Of a stretch of 64,000 bases of DNA, positions 23,773-33,952 are shown in pieces. Position numbers and translations under genes: made by a program. Where the stretch lies: positions 37,170,133-37,234,132 of the forward strand of contig CM059975.1 of the NCBI GenBank assembly GCA_030490835.1, given 5' to 3'. The notes beneath the pieces are model-generated. The model worked only from the letters and a program-made list of their open reading frames with translations, made no database searches and was not told where the DNA came from. This DNA is from Annona cherimola (Eukaryota > Streptophyta > Magnoliopsida > Magnoliales > Annonaceae). Positions within the stretch are counted from its first letter, which is position 1. The number at the start of each line of letters is the position of its first letter.

Positions 23773-25795
23773 AATGAAAGCTTTTAAGAAGCGTTATCCG
23801 GAGGCTACGGACAGAAACGTGGAATGTTTTGCTACTAGAATTGAAGAAAAGGTGTATGCTTTTGCCCAAAGCGAGGTAACTATTGTTATTAATTTCTAGT
23901 TTGATTCACATGTCGATGTGGGTTGTTCTTGTGTATCCTTTTGCTCTTTCGGTTTCTTGTGGATTGCAGAGTCAACTTGGTATGTCGTTTGTTTTACTTT
24001 AATTTTTCTTGAAGGAATTGACATTTTACCATTTGTCTGATAAAAGGCCTATTTGGCTGTGCATTGGGAGTTTCTCCAGCTCCTGTAATAGTTTAAGAGT
24101 GTCTTGATGCAATTAGGGTAGCACTGCCCTCTTAAACGTCTAACCCACAAATGAACTTCTGTAGAAAGCTATCGGTGGGGGCTTGAGAAATCTCTATGCT
24201 CTGAAGCTAGGCTAGACAGTCCAGAAGCCCATTGGATCCTCCCAAATGTTAATTGGGATTATGTCAGCTGTATATCAAACCCCTGCATCAGTGTCAGATA
24301 GGGGTGGGAATCAGGGCGGGTCAGGACTGGTCAGGGTCTGCCCAACCCTGACCCTTCTTTTCAAAAATCTTGTTTGACCCTTATTTTTATACCGGGTTGG
24401 GACAAGGTCGGTTTGACCCTTATTTTTTTTAGTAGGTCTCGGGACAAAATTCTGGTCGGTATCGGGTTAACGGGTCGGGTAAAAACTGCGGCCAAGTAAG
24501 AATTTTTTAAAAATGTATAAAACTATCAAGTATAAAGACAAATCTATATTAAATTTAACTACTATACGCTTGAATCTATTACTAATCAGTCAAAGTAAAA
24601 TATAAATACTCAAATAAAATATGAATATTAGCATTGAATAAGTTTTATTTTTTTTAATGTGAGAGATAAGAAAATGAGTCAGCTGGTAGGTCCGCCTGAC
24701 CCGACCCGTCATTCATTAAAAACATAAAAAAAAAATTTGACCCACCTTCTTAAAACATCAAAAATCCGAATCGCCCCGATTCCCACCCCTAGTGTCAGCT
24801 ATATATCGAATGCTCAAGTTTGCTTTACAAAATGTGGAATTTGGTTAGTGCGCCCAAGTTGAACTTCCGCCGAATTTGAAATTGAGGTTTTTGATTCATT
24901 CAGGTTGGAATCTGTTGGATCATTCTTCAATTTGTTGAAATGTATGGATGTTGGTGTTTGGCGAATGGAATTTGATTGGTTTTTCCTATTGATTTTACAA
25001 GAGTAGTGGATTCTTAGGGGAAGTTTATTCACGGAGCAGGATATTTTAGGGATATCTGCCAATTAGACACACTTAATTTTGAATATTTGCAAGTTATTCG
25101 CTCTGATAGTCTAATTATATAAAAGTAGAACTTGTGTGGATTGAGCTTTCCATTCGCTGCAATGTTTTAGATAGAATATGCTGGGAATTAGCTATGGGAA
25201 GGATGAATCTCTGTAACTTTGAGGAGTGCAATTGTCTTAATTAAAAAATTAGTCTTTTCATATTCGTCATCATTATTCATTCTAAGATTAGAAATGCTTT
25301 TGTGAGATTGCTATCATGTGAACTGGGACTCCGATGCTTTTGGAAACTTCACATTTCCATGAGTCATTTTGTCCTGCTGTTCTTTGGGCTTTCTTTTGAT
25401 TCTTTCAGACTTTTTTCTTGTGCTTTTTTTGAATGAAATCTTGGTCATGATTGTGTGATGCCTATAAATTATTATGCCATGTAAATTTTCTATGCACACT
25501 ATTAACCTAGGAGATGGCTTCCGTGTTTTGACATGTGGCGTTCAAAGCAATAGCATTTCTATCTTAGTCTTCAAATTTGCTTGAAGTAATAAAATTTTTC
25601 GTTATTCTTGTAATGCATAATTGGTTGAACCTCTTTTCAAGACCTACCTGTAAAATTAGGTGCTTAAAATTTTCTAAAATTTTATCTTGCAGTCAAATTA
25701 CTTGCAGAGAATATCTATGAAGGTGCTTCAAGTGAGACCGAACCAAGTCGAACTAACGTATTGCTAAAAACATTGTACCTAAATCCTTGAATTCG
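23773..25795 (+). pseudogene. MED15-like: MED15-like KIX fragment, copy 2
   Basis: Two exons with good splice borders encode a KIX-type segment. 23773-23875 (after CCACAG, before GTAACT) contains KKRYPEATDRNVECFATRIE and EEKVYAFAQSE. The second exon starts at 25693 (after CTTGCAG) with SNYLQRISMKVLQV and runs into a TAA near 25791. The exons join in phase. This is the helix 1-2 plus helix 3 arrangement of the MED15 KIX domain, an activator-binding module of Mediator. The rest of the gene is absent: the second intron is cut at 26209 by other insertions. The intron between the two exons carries the hAT MITE at 24299-24791. Confidence 0.65.
24299..24791. mobile_element. hAT-type MITE in an intron
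   Basis: The ends TAGGGGTGGGAATC (24299-24312) and GATTCCCACCCCTA (24778-24791) are exact inverted repeats. Flanks are GTGTCAGA (24291-24298) and GTGTCAGC (24792-24799), an 8-bp duplication with one mismatch. Internal GGGTCGGG/GACCC repeats are typical of this kind of element. There is no transposase frame. It lies inside the intron of the MED15-like copy 2. Confidence 0.88.
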
Positions 25796-26209
25796 AGGTT
25801 GCAACTCGCTGGGTGAGCCCTCATAATGAATTAAAAACTAAAATTAACTTCTCTCCTAATCTTGAAAGGAAGTTCACTACGGATTGATCCTCTCTGGATC
25901 TGAAATATAAAATTTATCATCATCGTTGTCACAATCATCTATGCTTTGTTTCCTGCTAACTACAATTTGGTTTGGGTGTGTTAATTTTTTTCGGCTTGGT
26001 TTTCTAGACTTCTTTTTACTCATGTGACTTTCATGTCCTTCATAACAATCTAACTTGCTTCACGCATGCGGATAATTGCCCTAAATCTTATTTTCTTATT
26101 ATCCCCTGGAATTATTGCTTGGGGTGTTTCCTGCAGTCGTCTTCAATTGCTTACGCAATGTCTTTCTATCACTTTGTTGTTTGAATACTATCGCGTCATC
26201 GCTATCCAT
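25586..26209 (+). repeat. Segmental duplication, copy 2 (partner 9412-10101)
   Basis: Same orientation copy of 9412-10101, including the KIX helix-3 exon and following intron. Homology stops at GCTATCCAT (26201-26209), immediately before the gypsy-like LTR, so that insertion or a deletion truncated it. Confidence 0.85.
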
Positions 26210-26213
26210 AAAA

Positions 26214-27734
26214 TGCATGAGGATATTGTTGTATGAATGAGGATTAATTATCTCAAATTTCGAGATTTATTTATGAAGCTTGAAACATCACTTATAAGCT
26301 TAGAATGAGCATTGACATAGAAAAAATGGAAAATAGATGAAAAATGGTTAATGGAAGATATAAATTTTCAAATGATGAATTATGAATGAATATTATATGT
26401 TTACCCTAAATATGAGATTAAAACACAATATGGAATAAATGATATGATGCACAAGTGCATGTTGTGTATGTATGATCGGCTTGAAAATCCAAGTTAATTA
26501 TATATTATATGGATTATGAATTTGAAAACTAAGTGAATGCAAGCAAATGGATTGTTATGAATGCAATGCTATGTTTATGTATAAGCAAAAACAAAGAGAT
26601 TAACGAGGCGAAAAGCTAAGCAAGCAAGGTAAGCAAGCAGTTTTCTAAATGCTTTGTTTTATCAAATATGATAAAATATTTATTAATGATATTCTAACTG
26701 TTTAAATGAGTTAGCAATTGAATGATTTTCAATTCTTTCTAAGTTGTTTAAGTATGAACATTCCTTATCTAAATATATATTGAAATGTTATTTCAAATGA
26801 AATAAATAAATTGTTTACTGCTTTCCAAGAACTTATATCAAATGATGAATCATGAGTTTATGGTTGAAAAATCATGCTAGCATATCAAGTTCATGTTTAT
26901 AAAAGAAAGCATGTGCATAAAAGCATGAGGTCCATCTCAAAGGTGTAAGCGGACCAAATGTCCCCCTTTGGTGCGACCAAGTCGCTAAGAGAGGGCGAGA
27001 GCCGGCGCCGCCTCCCTGAAATGGGAGAGAGGATGAAAATGAATGGTTGCCTAGCTAGCTTCTATCCAAATGAATGTCATGATTTTAAATAAATCATCAC
27101 ATTGTTTATGATATACCCTGGACGGGTATGAGAAGCATGTTTTAAGATATACCTTCGAGTGGGTATAATGTAGCTTTCTAAGTTATTTTCAATGAAAATG
27201 TATTGCCTGAAAACCTTATAGCTTACTTATTGAGTTTCGACTCACAGTTTTGTTTTCCAAATCCTAAAGGCAGGTGAAGGAGAGAATCTTGTAAGGAGCA
27301 CAGGTGAAGATTCAAGGAAAAATGAATTTCTACAAGTTCCTGTGATTGAACTCTATGAAATGTATGTTTGTATGTTGATGGCATTATTGGTGACTGAATG
27401 TTGTATAAGGATTATATTGTGTTTATGACTATGTAGTGATTTTGACTATAAATAGCGAAAAAAATTTTATAGTCAAATGTTAATGTATGATTGATCATGA
27501 TATGACTAAGTATGAAAATTACGATATCCAATGTGTATGCCAAATTGATTAAATGACCTAAAAAGGCATATGAATGGAAATTGAATGTTTAAAAATGGTT
27601 AAACTCCTAAGGAGTTAAGATAAAGTAGATAAATATCCAAATAGCCCTTCGTGTGACAGAACAACAATCACGATCACGTTTACCAATCGATAGATCTTGG
27701 AGTAAGGTAGTGACGCTCAGGCTGGGGCGCCACA
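26214..27734 (+). mobile_element. Gypsy-like LTR, probably solo or truncated
   Basis: A 1.5-kb block of mixed composition begins TGCATGAGGATATTG and ends CTGGGGCGCCACA (27722-27734). It contains TTGAGTTTCGACTCACAGTT and GGCAGGTGAAGGAGAGAA (near 27233-27288), text that reminds me of LTRs of chromovirus-type Ty3-gypsy elements. The left edge coincides with the break in the segmental duplication. No 5-bp target duplication is visible and no gag or pol follows; an antisense RTE element comes next. Confidence 0.45.
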
Positions 27735-27789
27735 TATTCTCATTTTCTTCTCTATTTAAATTAACATCTAATGTTAAATATTCTAGTGA

Positions 27790-29036
27790 GTTATTATATA
27801 GTAGACTATAAAAATAAGTTTTTTATCATTCTTAAATTTCATCATCTTTAACTAAAATTCTTTGGTCTTCACTTTTAATACATCTAGCATGTGCTAAACC
27901 TTTGCCTTTATTTTTTCTTGATTTGGCCAACTTAAATATATCTTTTTTATTTTATCTGGTTCCTAGTTTATCATATAAGTTGTCATAAGTTTTGTATTCA
28001 ACATCAGTAATAATCTTGTCGGTAACTTTTTTGATAGCTTGTATTGTTGCAAGTTTGTATCATTTTTATTACTCTATCATTTTTAAACTTTTCTTATTTA
28101 TCATTTATAGCTTTTTGAACATCCTTATTCCACCATCAAGTTTTCCTATGTAATGATCTATGATTTTTATATATCCTTACAATACTTTGTCTATCTTCTT
28201 TTGTGCTAGTTGTTATTTTATCCTATATTGATTCTACTTCATCTTCTTGTATATCCCATTTTTCTTCTTCTATCATTCTTTTACTAAAAAGTTTTATGTT
28301 GTTTCCCTTAATTTCCACCATTTAATTTTTAGAATTATATTGCCTTTAGTTTTTGTTGACTCTTTTTGTGTATATATATCCATCATTAGTAGTCTATGTT
28401 GCATAGTTAAACTGTCACTTGAGATGACCTTACAATTTATACAAATGGATCTATCTAACTTTCTTATAAGGAGGAAATATATTTGACTAGAAATTGGTCA
28501 CACTCTTAAAAGTTATCAAGTGTTCATCTCGTTTTTGAAATAAGGTATTTGTTGTAACCAAATCATATGTTATAGCGAAATCTAAAATGACATTCCCTAT
28601 TTCATTACTTATTCCAAAACCAAATCCTCCACCAATTTTCTCATATCCTACATTATCATTTCCTACATGTTCATTTAAATCTCGACCTATTACAACTCTT
28701 TCGTGGTTAAGTATCTTTTGTATTATACTATTTAAGTCGTCCCAAAATTATTTTTTGATTCTATTATCTAATCCTACTTGTAGTGCATAATCATTAATCA
28801 CATTTATGACCTCTATAACTAATACAAGTTTTATTAGAATAATTCTATCATTTACTCTATTGACATTTATAAATTTATTTATGAATTTATTTTCCATTAT
28901 TATCCCTACACTATTTCTATTATCATCCTTTCCTATACACCATAATTTGACTCTATTACTCTTTAGCCTTCCCTCTTTTCCACCTAGTCCCTTAAAGACA
29001 TGCTACATTAATTTTTATTCTTCTCACAACATCAAC
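27790..29036 (-). mobile_element. RTE-clade LINE remnant (endonuclease part)
   Basis: On the reverse strand, from about 29036 down to 27790, a broken frame carries the apurinic endonuclease of plant RTE non-LTR elements in family order: KLWCIGKDDNRNSVGII, DRIILIKLVL, INDYALQVGLDNRI, FWDDLNSIIQKI, GGGFGFG, then DEHLITFKS, and further on WWNKDVQKAIND and SRKNKGKGLAHARCIK. Several stops and frame changes interrupt it. The reverse transcriptase domain that should follow is missing, because the sequence ends near 27790 close to the gypsy-like LTR. The nuclease nicks target DNA for reverse transcription in active elements; this copy is dead. Confidence 0.85.
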
Positions 29037-29437
29037 TATTTATATACTTTTCCTTGAGAGAGTCCCAGTATTCTATGAGGCAAGGACCTTGTGTTTTGGT
29101 ACCACTTTCTTCCCTAAACCACATCCATAAAAGCATGATAACCTTTGCCTACTCACGAATTTTACGTTTAATTTCACTTATAATACGATTTTTTAACAAT
29201 TCCACATATACCCTCGTATTTTCCCTAAATTTCCACTTATACCTACACCGTTAAGGATCCGTTAAAGGAGTCATTAGTGCTCCTATAAAATGACGAAAAT
29301 TCTCATCCCTAATTATGATTTTATAGCTAAAAGTTCATATTCATATGAATTTTTAACACTTTTACAAGGTTCTTTAAAATCATATTTTTTAATGTTATAA
29401 ATGTTGAAAGCTTTCAATCAAATTGATTTTTTATATT
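29037..29437. other. No gene recognised
   Basis: Mixed AT-rich DNA between the RTE remnant and the SINE. It may hold the 5' part of the RTE element on the reverse strand, but no further endonuclease motif is seen. Short forward frames have no motif. Confidence 0.35.
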
Positions 29438-29532
29438 GTGAACCCAGGCTTAGCCCGATGGTTGCTCATGATGGCTTGTATGCCGCAGGTTGAGAGTTCT
29501 ACCCTCCCCAACACCAATGTAAAAAAAAAGTT
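29438..29532 (+). mobile_element. tRNA-derived SINE with 12-bp target duplication
   Basis: About 95 bp with an A-box-like TTAGCCCGATGG (29450-29461) and a B-box-like GGTTGAGAGTTC (29488-29499), the internal RNA polymerase III promoter layout of a tRNA, ending in an A run at 29521-29529. It is flanked by a perfect ATTTTTTATATT at 29426-29437 and 29533-29544, the long duplication expected of LINE-driven retrotransposition. It is not a functional tRNA, since a paired acceptor stem is not evident. Confidence 0.8.
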
Positions 29533-29544
29533 ATTTTTTATATT

Positions 29545-30068
29545 AACTTTACATAAATAGTTCTAACTTCTAAATGTAGTGCTTAGCTTGGATCTAAAAA
29601 AAATATCGACAAAATAGAAACACAAATTGCATCAATTTTCATAGGAGAAAAGCCCCTAAGAATGTTATTGTGATGAATTTGATATTTTTTTATAAATTAA
29701 TCTGGAACATCAAGTATCCAGCTTATCTGCCTTGAATGTTGAATATTGTAATGTGTTTTGGTTTGTATCACAGTTTTGCCATTTTGGTTTTGCAAGAGCA
29801 ATGTCAACAAACACTGTTTACCTGCGCTCCATAAAACATTTGCTCCTTTTAGAAGCTGATATCTGTTCTTCTTTATTCTCATCACTCCAAACCTCCAAAA
29901 AAAGAATCTGATTCTCGATGAATTTTTCAGCAATTATTTTGGAGTTTCAAGTATCTCTTCCATTCTTCCTGTCTTTTACCGTCCATATCACTGACATAGA
30001 ACATTTCATAAACAATGCAATACTGTCAATTTGTATTGCTTCAAATATTATGCTTGAATTTCATTTAG
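29545..30068. other. Intron or flank upstream of the TIO pseudogene
   Basis: No coding match is seen. The N-terminal lobe and catalytic loop exons expected before 30069 in a TIO gene are absent here. The sequence may be remaining intron. Confidence 0.35.
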
Positions 30069-30754
30069 GTACACCTTTATACATGGCTCTAGAACTAGTC
30101 CATGAACAACCATATAATTATACTGCCAATTTATGGTCTCTTGGAGTCATTCTGTGAGTATTGTTATCAAACAAAATTTCCTTTTTTTATTGAATTAGCT
30201 TTGTCGCATCGGTTTTATTCATTGGTCATTAACGTAGACTATTTAAAGTGCAAGGAAAACTTCCTTGGTAACTGTAGTTTCTGCTTTTCGACAGTATGAC
30301 TGCTTTTGCCATTATTTGTTCAAAGTTCATGTTGATTCACTATATTTTCAAAATATGCATCTTGAGCTTTTTGTTGTTGTTATTGTTATTTTTTGGTTTT
30401 TTTCATCGAGTCATAACAATATTCTTCATTTTTCTTTCGTCTTTCAAACACGTGCTTCCTCAATTGCTAAAAAAAGGGCATGAATAGGTATGAACTCCTT
30501 ATTGGGCAGCCTTCTTTTTACCCGAACTCAATGTATGCACTTTTCCGACATATTGTCAAGGTCAGTTGTAATCCTCTCCCCTTTACCTTTTGAAGTTTTT
30601 TATTTTTGAAATCTAGTTTACTAGGGCTGACTATCTTTCTCACCCCCTTTAACAAGATCCAGTAAAATATCCAGATAACATGAGCCCACATTTTAAAAGC
30701 TTCCTAAAGGGTTTACTTAACAAGGTCATTACTATTATTGTTGTTATTATTGTA

Positions 30755-30786
<32 letters not shown>

Positions 30787-31319
30787 CATTATCATCTGCC
30801 ACTTGAACAAGACATGGTCATCCATCATCTTTCTCTAGAATCTTTATCTACACAAAATTTACTTCTGTTATGGTGGCTTGCAGGTCCCAAAAAATAGGCT
30901 ATCTTAGCCTGCTCTTCTTGAATATCCATTTATTAAAAAAACTCAAATGAGCTAGTGGCCAGGGTAATACTTTTATTTTTCTTTACATAAACCTTAAGTG
31001 TTGCCTTTGTGCAGTTATGCCATTTACTTATTTATAGATATTTTTTTGTTCAGGTCTTAACTAATTTATAATTCATTTTCAGGAAATTCCTTCCACAGCA
31101 GCTGCTTCCAGGGGCCATGATGCAGCCTAGCTGGTGGGCCTTTTGTCATATTTTCCTTACTTTACCTTGGTCCTTTTTCTCTCCAAAAGTTTCACTATAG
31201 TTTGTTTGCAGGGAAGAGAAATTTGTCCCTTCTACTGAGAAGACAAGTGCTCAAACACTTTCAGCTGACAGTCAAGTTAAAATCCCTCTCTCGACGAATA
31301 ATTCTTCGCAACAAGAAGT
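30069..31319 (+). pseudogene. TIO-like: TIO (FUSED-type kinase) pseudogene, kinase C-lobe part
   Basis: TIO is the plant FUSED kinase needed for cytokinesis at the phragmoplast. Five exon-like blocks match the C-lobe in order: 30069-30153 ([24 protein letters not shown]; the usual APE triplet reads ALE), 30488-30560 (YELLIGQPSFYPNSMYALFR), about 30656-30724 (DPVKYPDNMSPHFKSFLKGL), 30884-30960 (VPKNRLS, stop, PALLEYPFIK) and 31213-31319. Most borders keep AG and GT. Defects: a TAG at 30905-30907 where the family has Trp, a damaged acceptor before the third block, and no exons for the ATP-binding lobe, HRD or DFG motifs. A hAT fragment starts exactly where the last block ends. Clearly non-functional. 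Confidence 0.85.
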
Positions 31320-31603
31320 AGGGGTCCAACTCGGGTTCATCTCAACCCTAACCCTAACTCTATTTGTAAAACTTCAACCATAACCCTAACCCTAACCCTA
31401 TTTTTGAAATTTGAGCTCGAGGTTGACATTTTCATATTAATATGTCTTTATTACTCATCCTATATATAGTTTTTATCACAAACCTATTGTATAAAAAAGT
31501 TTAAAAAATAATTTATTATATGAAAGTAAAAAAAATTCAAATACCACTTAAAAGTAGGAAGAAAGAAAACCTATTTTGAGCATTATCTTTGCATCAATGG
31601 AAT
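31319..31603 (-). mobile_element. Truncated hAT element related to 14661-15635
   Basis: Starts with TAGGGGTCCAACTCGGGTTC and runs through CCCTAACCCTAACCC repeats. It matches the right end of the element at 14661-15635 in reverse for about 285 bp and then diverges near 31603. The other end is missing, so no target duplication can be checked. It interrupts the TIO pseudogene. Confidence 0.8.
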
Positions 31604-32240
31604 AATAGCTATATTTTTGAGAACGTAGAAGTACAACCGTTTTCCATTCTGCTAGTTTACACCAATATCATAATCATATACATCAATATTACCATCCAAT
31701 TGTAAGATAGACCTTATCATATCAATTGCAATAAAATAAAATCATCCAAAAACCACAAAATATCAAGTCGAATAAGATTATATTAATTCAAGCATCCAAC
31801 TCCAAATTACAACATCCAAGTTAACTCCAAGTCTACAATACAAGTCTTAAGTTCAAATAACTAAATTACAACAAACATTATAACCTCAGGTCTGAGTCCT
31901 TGTATTTTGATTCGATCATCCTGAGGATTGGATAAGTTGAGCATGACTCTCCATCTTGTGGGTAAGGTTTGTTCAGGCCTCAGTCTGATCATAGTTCACC
32001 CGAAAGTTGACCTAGTGCTGCCTGAGTAATAAGCAACCTGAGTTAAATTTGACTACTCTGAATCAACATCCAGCTAAGTTATTATTATTTTAGGCGTGGT
32101 GTTCTTGGTAGTCTGTGTCCTGAACGGTTGTTTCTCAACTGAAATTGTTTCTTGGGTGGTGGCATTCATGCTTTGGATGCAAGGATTCAAGAAAAATTAG
32201 CGACTATGGGGAAAATTATTTTTGCTAGTGAACGTAAGTT
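31604..32240. other. No gene recognised
   Basis: Lies between the hAT fragment and the solo LTR, inside the span of the TIO pseudogene. A short open stretch at 32093-32234 includes GGGIHALDARIQEK, which I cannot assign. It may be a further worn exon or part of the missing hAT half. Confidence 0.3.
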
Positions 32241-32245
32241 CTAAG

Positions 32246-33947
32246 TGTTGGAAACAATGTTTAAAGCAAAACGAAATTGACCAAAGCATGAGTTTTGATG
32301 ATTAACAAAGTTAAAATTGAGTATAAGGTAATTACTGATGATTTTGCTTAATGATTTAAGGAATGAATTAGCCAAGTTGATATCCAAGTCGACTTGGACT
32401 TCGACTTAGGGTGAAGTCGATCCCAAAGTCGACTCCATATTCGACTCCAAAACAGACCACACAGCAAAATTCAAAATGGAAAGAAAAGCAGGTGAAGTCG
32501 CAGGCCAAGTCGACTCCACTTACGACTTGGGTAGCCAAGTCGCAAACGAAGTCGACTCCAACATCGACTTGAGACGGAAAAAACACTCCAGAGCTGATTT
32601 TGGGGCACAAAAATGCCGAAGTCGCAGACGAAGTCGACTCCAGGTGCGACTTGGGTGAAGTCGCAGATGAAGTCGACCCCGAGATCGACTTGAGTTCTTC
32701 AATGTCCAAAATACAAACTCAAGCTCATTTTCAAGATCAACTTGGGATTTTTCAGATCCAAATCAAAGGTATAAGCTCACTATCAACTCAAGTCTCTCAA
32801 GTCCAAGGCACAGCTTCGAACGTAGTTGAAGATGAAGAAGTTCAAGTCATGAAGACTACTATCAAAAGCAACTAAGTCAAGTTCTTCAAGGAGTTTTGCA
32901 AATATTATAAGCCATTTCAAAAGTAAATGATTCAAGAAGGAAAGCTAAGCAAGCTAGAAGAAATCAAGCAAGGACCAAACAAGTTTCAGCACAAGAACAG
33001 GTCAAGTCGCAATCCAAGTCGACTCCAAAATCGACTGAAGGTCAAGTCTGAAACCAAGTCCACCTAATCTCAGACTTGGAACTGAAGTCGCAAACGAAGT
33101 CGACTCCAGTTGCGACTTGGGAAGCCAAGTCACAGACGAAGTCGACTCCACCTGCGACTTGGGGAACCAACGTTCGAATTTTTGAACGTTGAAACATTTA
33201 TTGCGCGCCAACCACTTCTATAACGTTCAAATCTTCCCCATTCTATAAATAGACACTCAAGCAAACGAGAATACACACACTACATTGTCTAAAGAGAGAA
33301 AAGAAGTGCAAACAAGAGCTCCCATTTGCTTTTCTCTAAATTTGAGTGATCTATACATTTTCAAAGGAAGAAAGAGCTTCAAGTTGCAAGTAGCTTCAAC
33401 GACATACAACCGGTTGCTTTTACAAGTTCTTCCTCAAGCTCAATCTTGCCTACACAACTCTGTAAAGTGTAGATCTTCCTTATTTTCATTACTCTTTGTT
33501 ATTGGTCTTGGTTTGAGTGTATTGTAACAAACCAAGACGTTGCAAGTAGAGTTGTGATTGGAGTTGAACTCATCACCTACTTGTATCAAGTGTACAAGCC
33601 GCCTAGAGCTAGAATCTAGAAGAGAGCATAGACTCTATTTGTGTATGCCCTCTAGAGCTGGAATCTAGAAGAGAGAGGAGTCTCTAAGTGTATTCGCGGA
33701 ATACATAGTGGAACCCAAGTCATAACGGTGTGTGAGCTCGGAAGAGTGGAGTAGGGAGAGGTTGCCCGAACCACTACAAATCTTGTCTACTGTTTACCTT
33801 ATTGCCTTCACTATTTCATTGCTCTCTATTTGTTTTAATCAAGGGGATTAAGCTTTCAAGGGGTTAAGTTTTAATTTACCGAAGAACTTTATAAGAACCC
33901 AATTCACCCCTCCCCTCTTGGGTTTTGCCATTAACTCGGGACCAACA
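32246..33947 (+). mobile_element. Solo LTR of a Ty1-copia element, 1702 bp
   Basis: Begins TGTTGGAAACAATG, ends GGGACCAACA, and is flanked by a perfect 5-bp duplication, CTAAG, at 32241-32245 and 33948-33952. No primer site or coding region adjoins it, so it is a solo LTR left by recombination between two LTRs. It has about nine GTCGAC-centred modules in 32380-33160 and a TATA-like TATAAAT at 33244-33250. It belongs with the LTR at 1-1385 and is a longer relative of the 893-bp LTRs at 53917 and 60247. Confidence 0.93.
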
Positions 33948-33952
33948 CTAAG

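Noticed and set aside
28247..29254. Forward-strand open frames
   Set aside because: They are shadows of the antisense RTE endonuclease, which has recognisable family blocks on the reverse strand.
29438..29532. Functional tRNA gene
   Set aside because: Pol III boxes are present but the cloverleaf stems do not form, and an A tail and target duplication mark it as a SINE.
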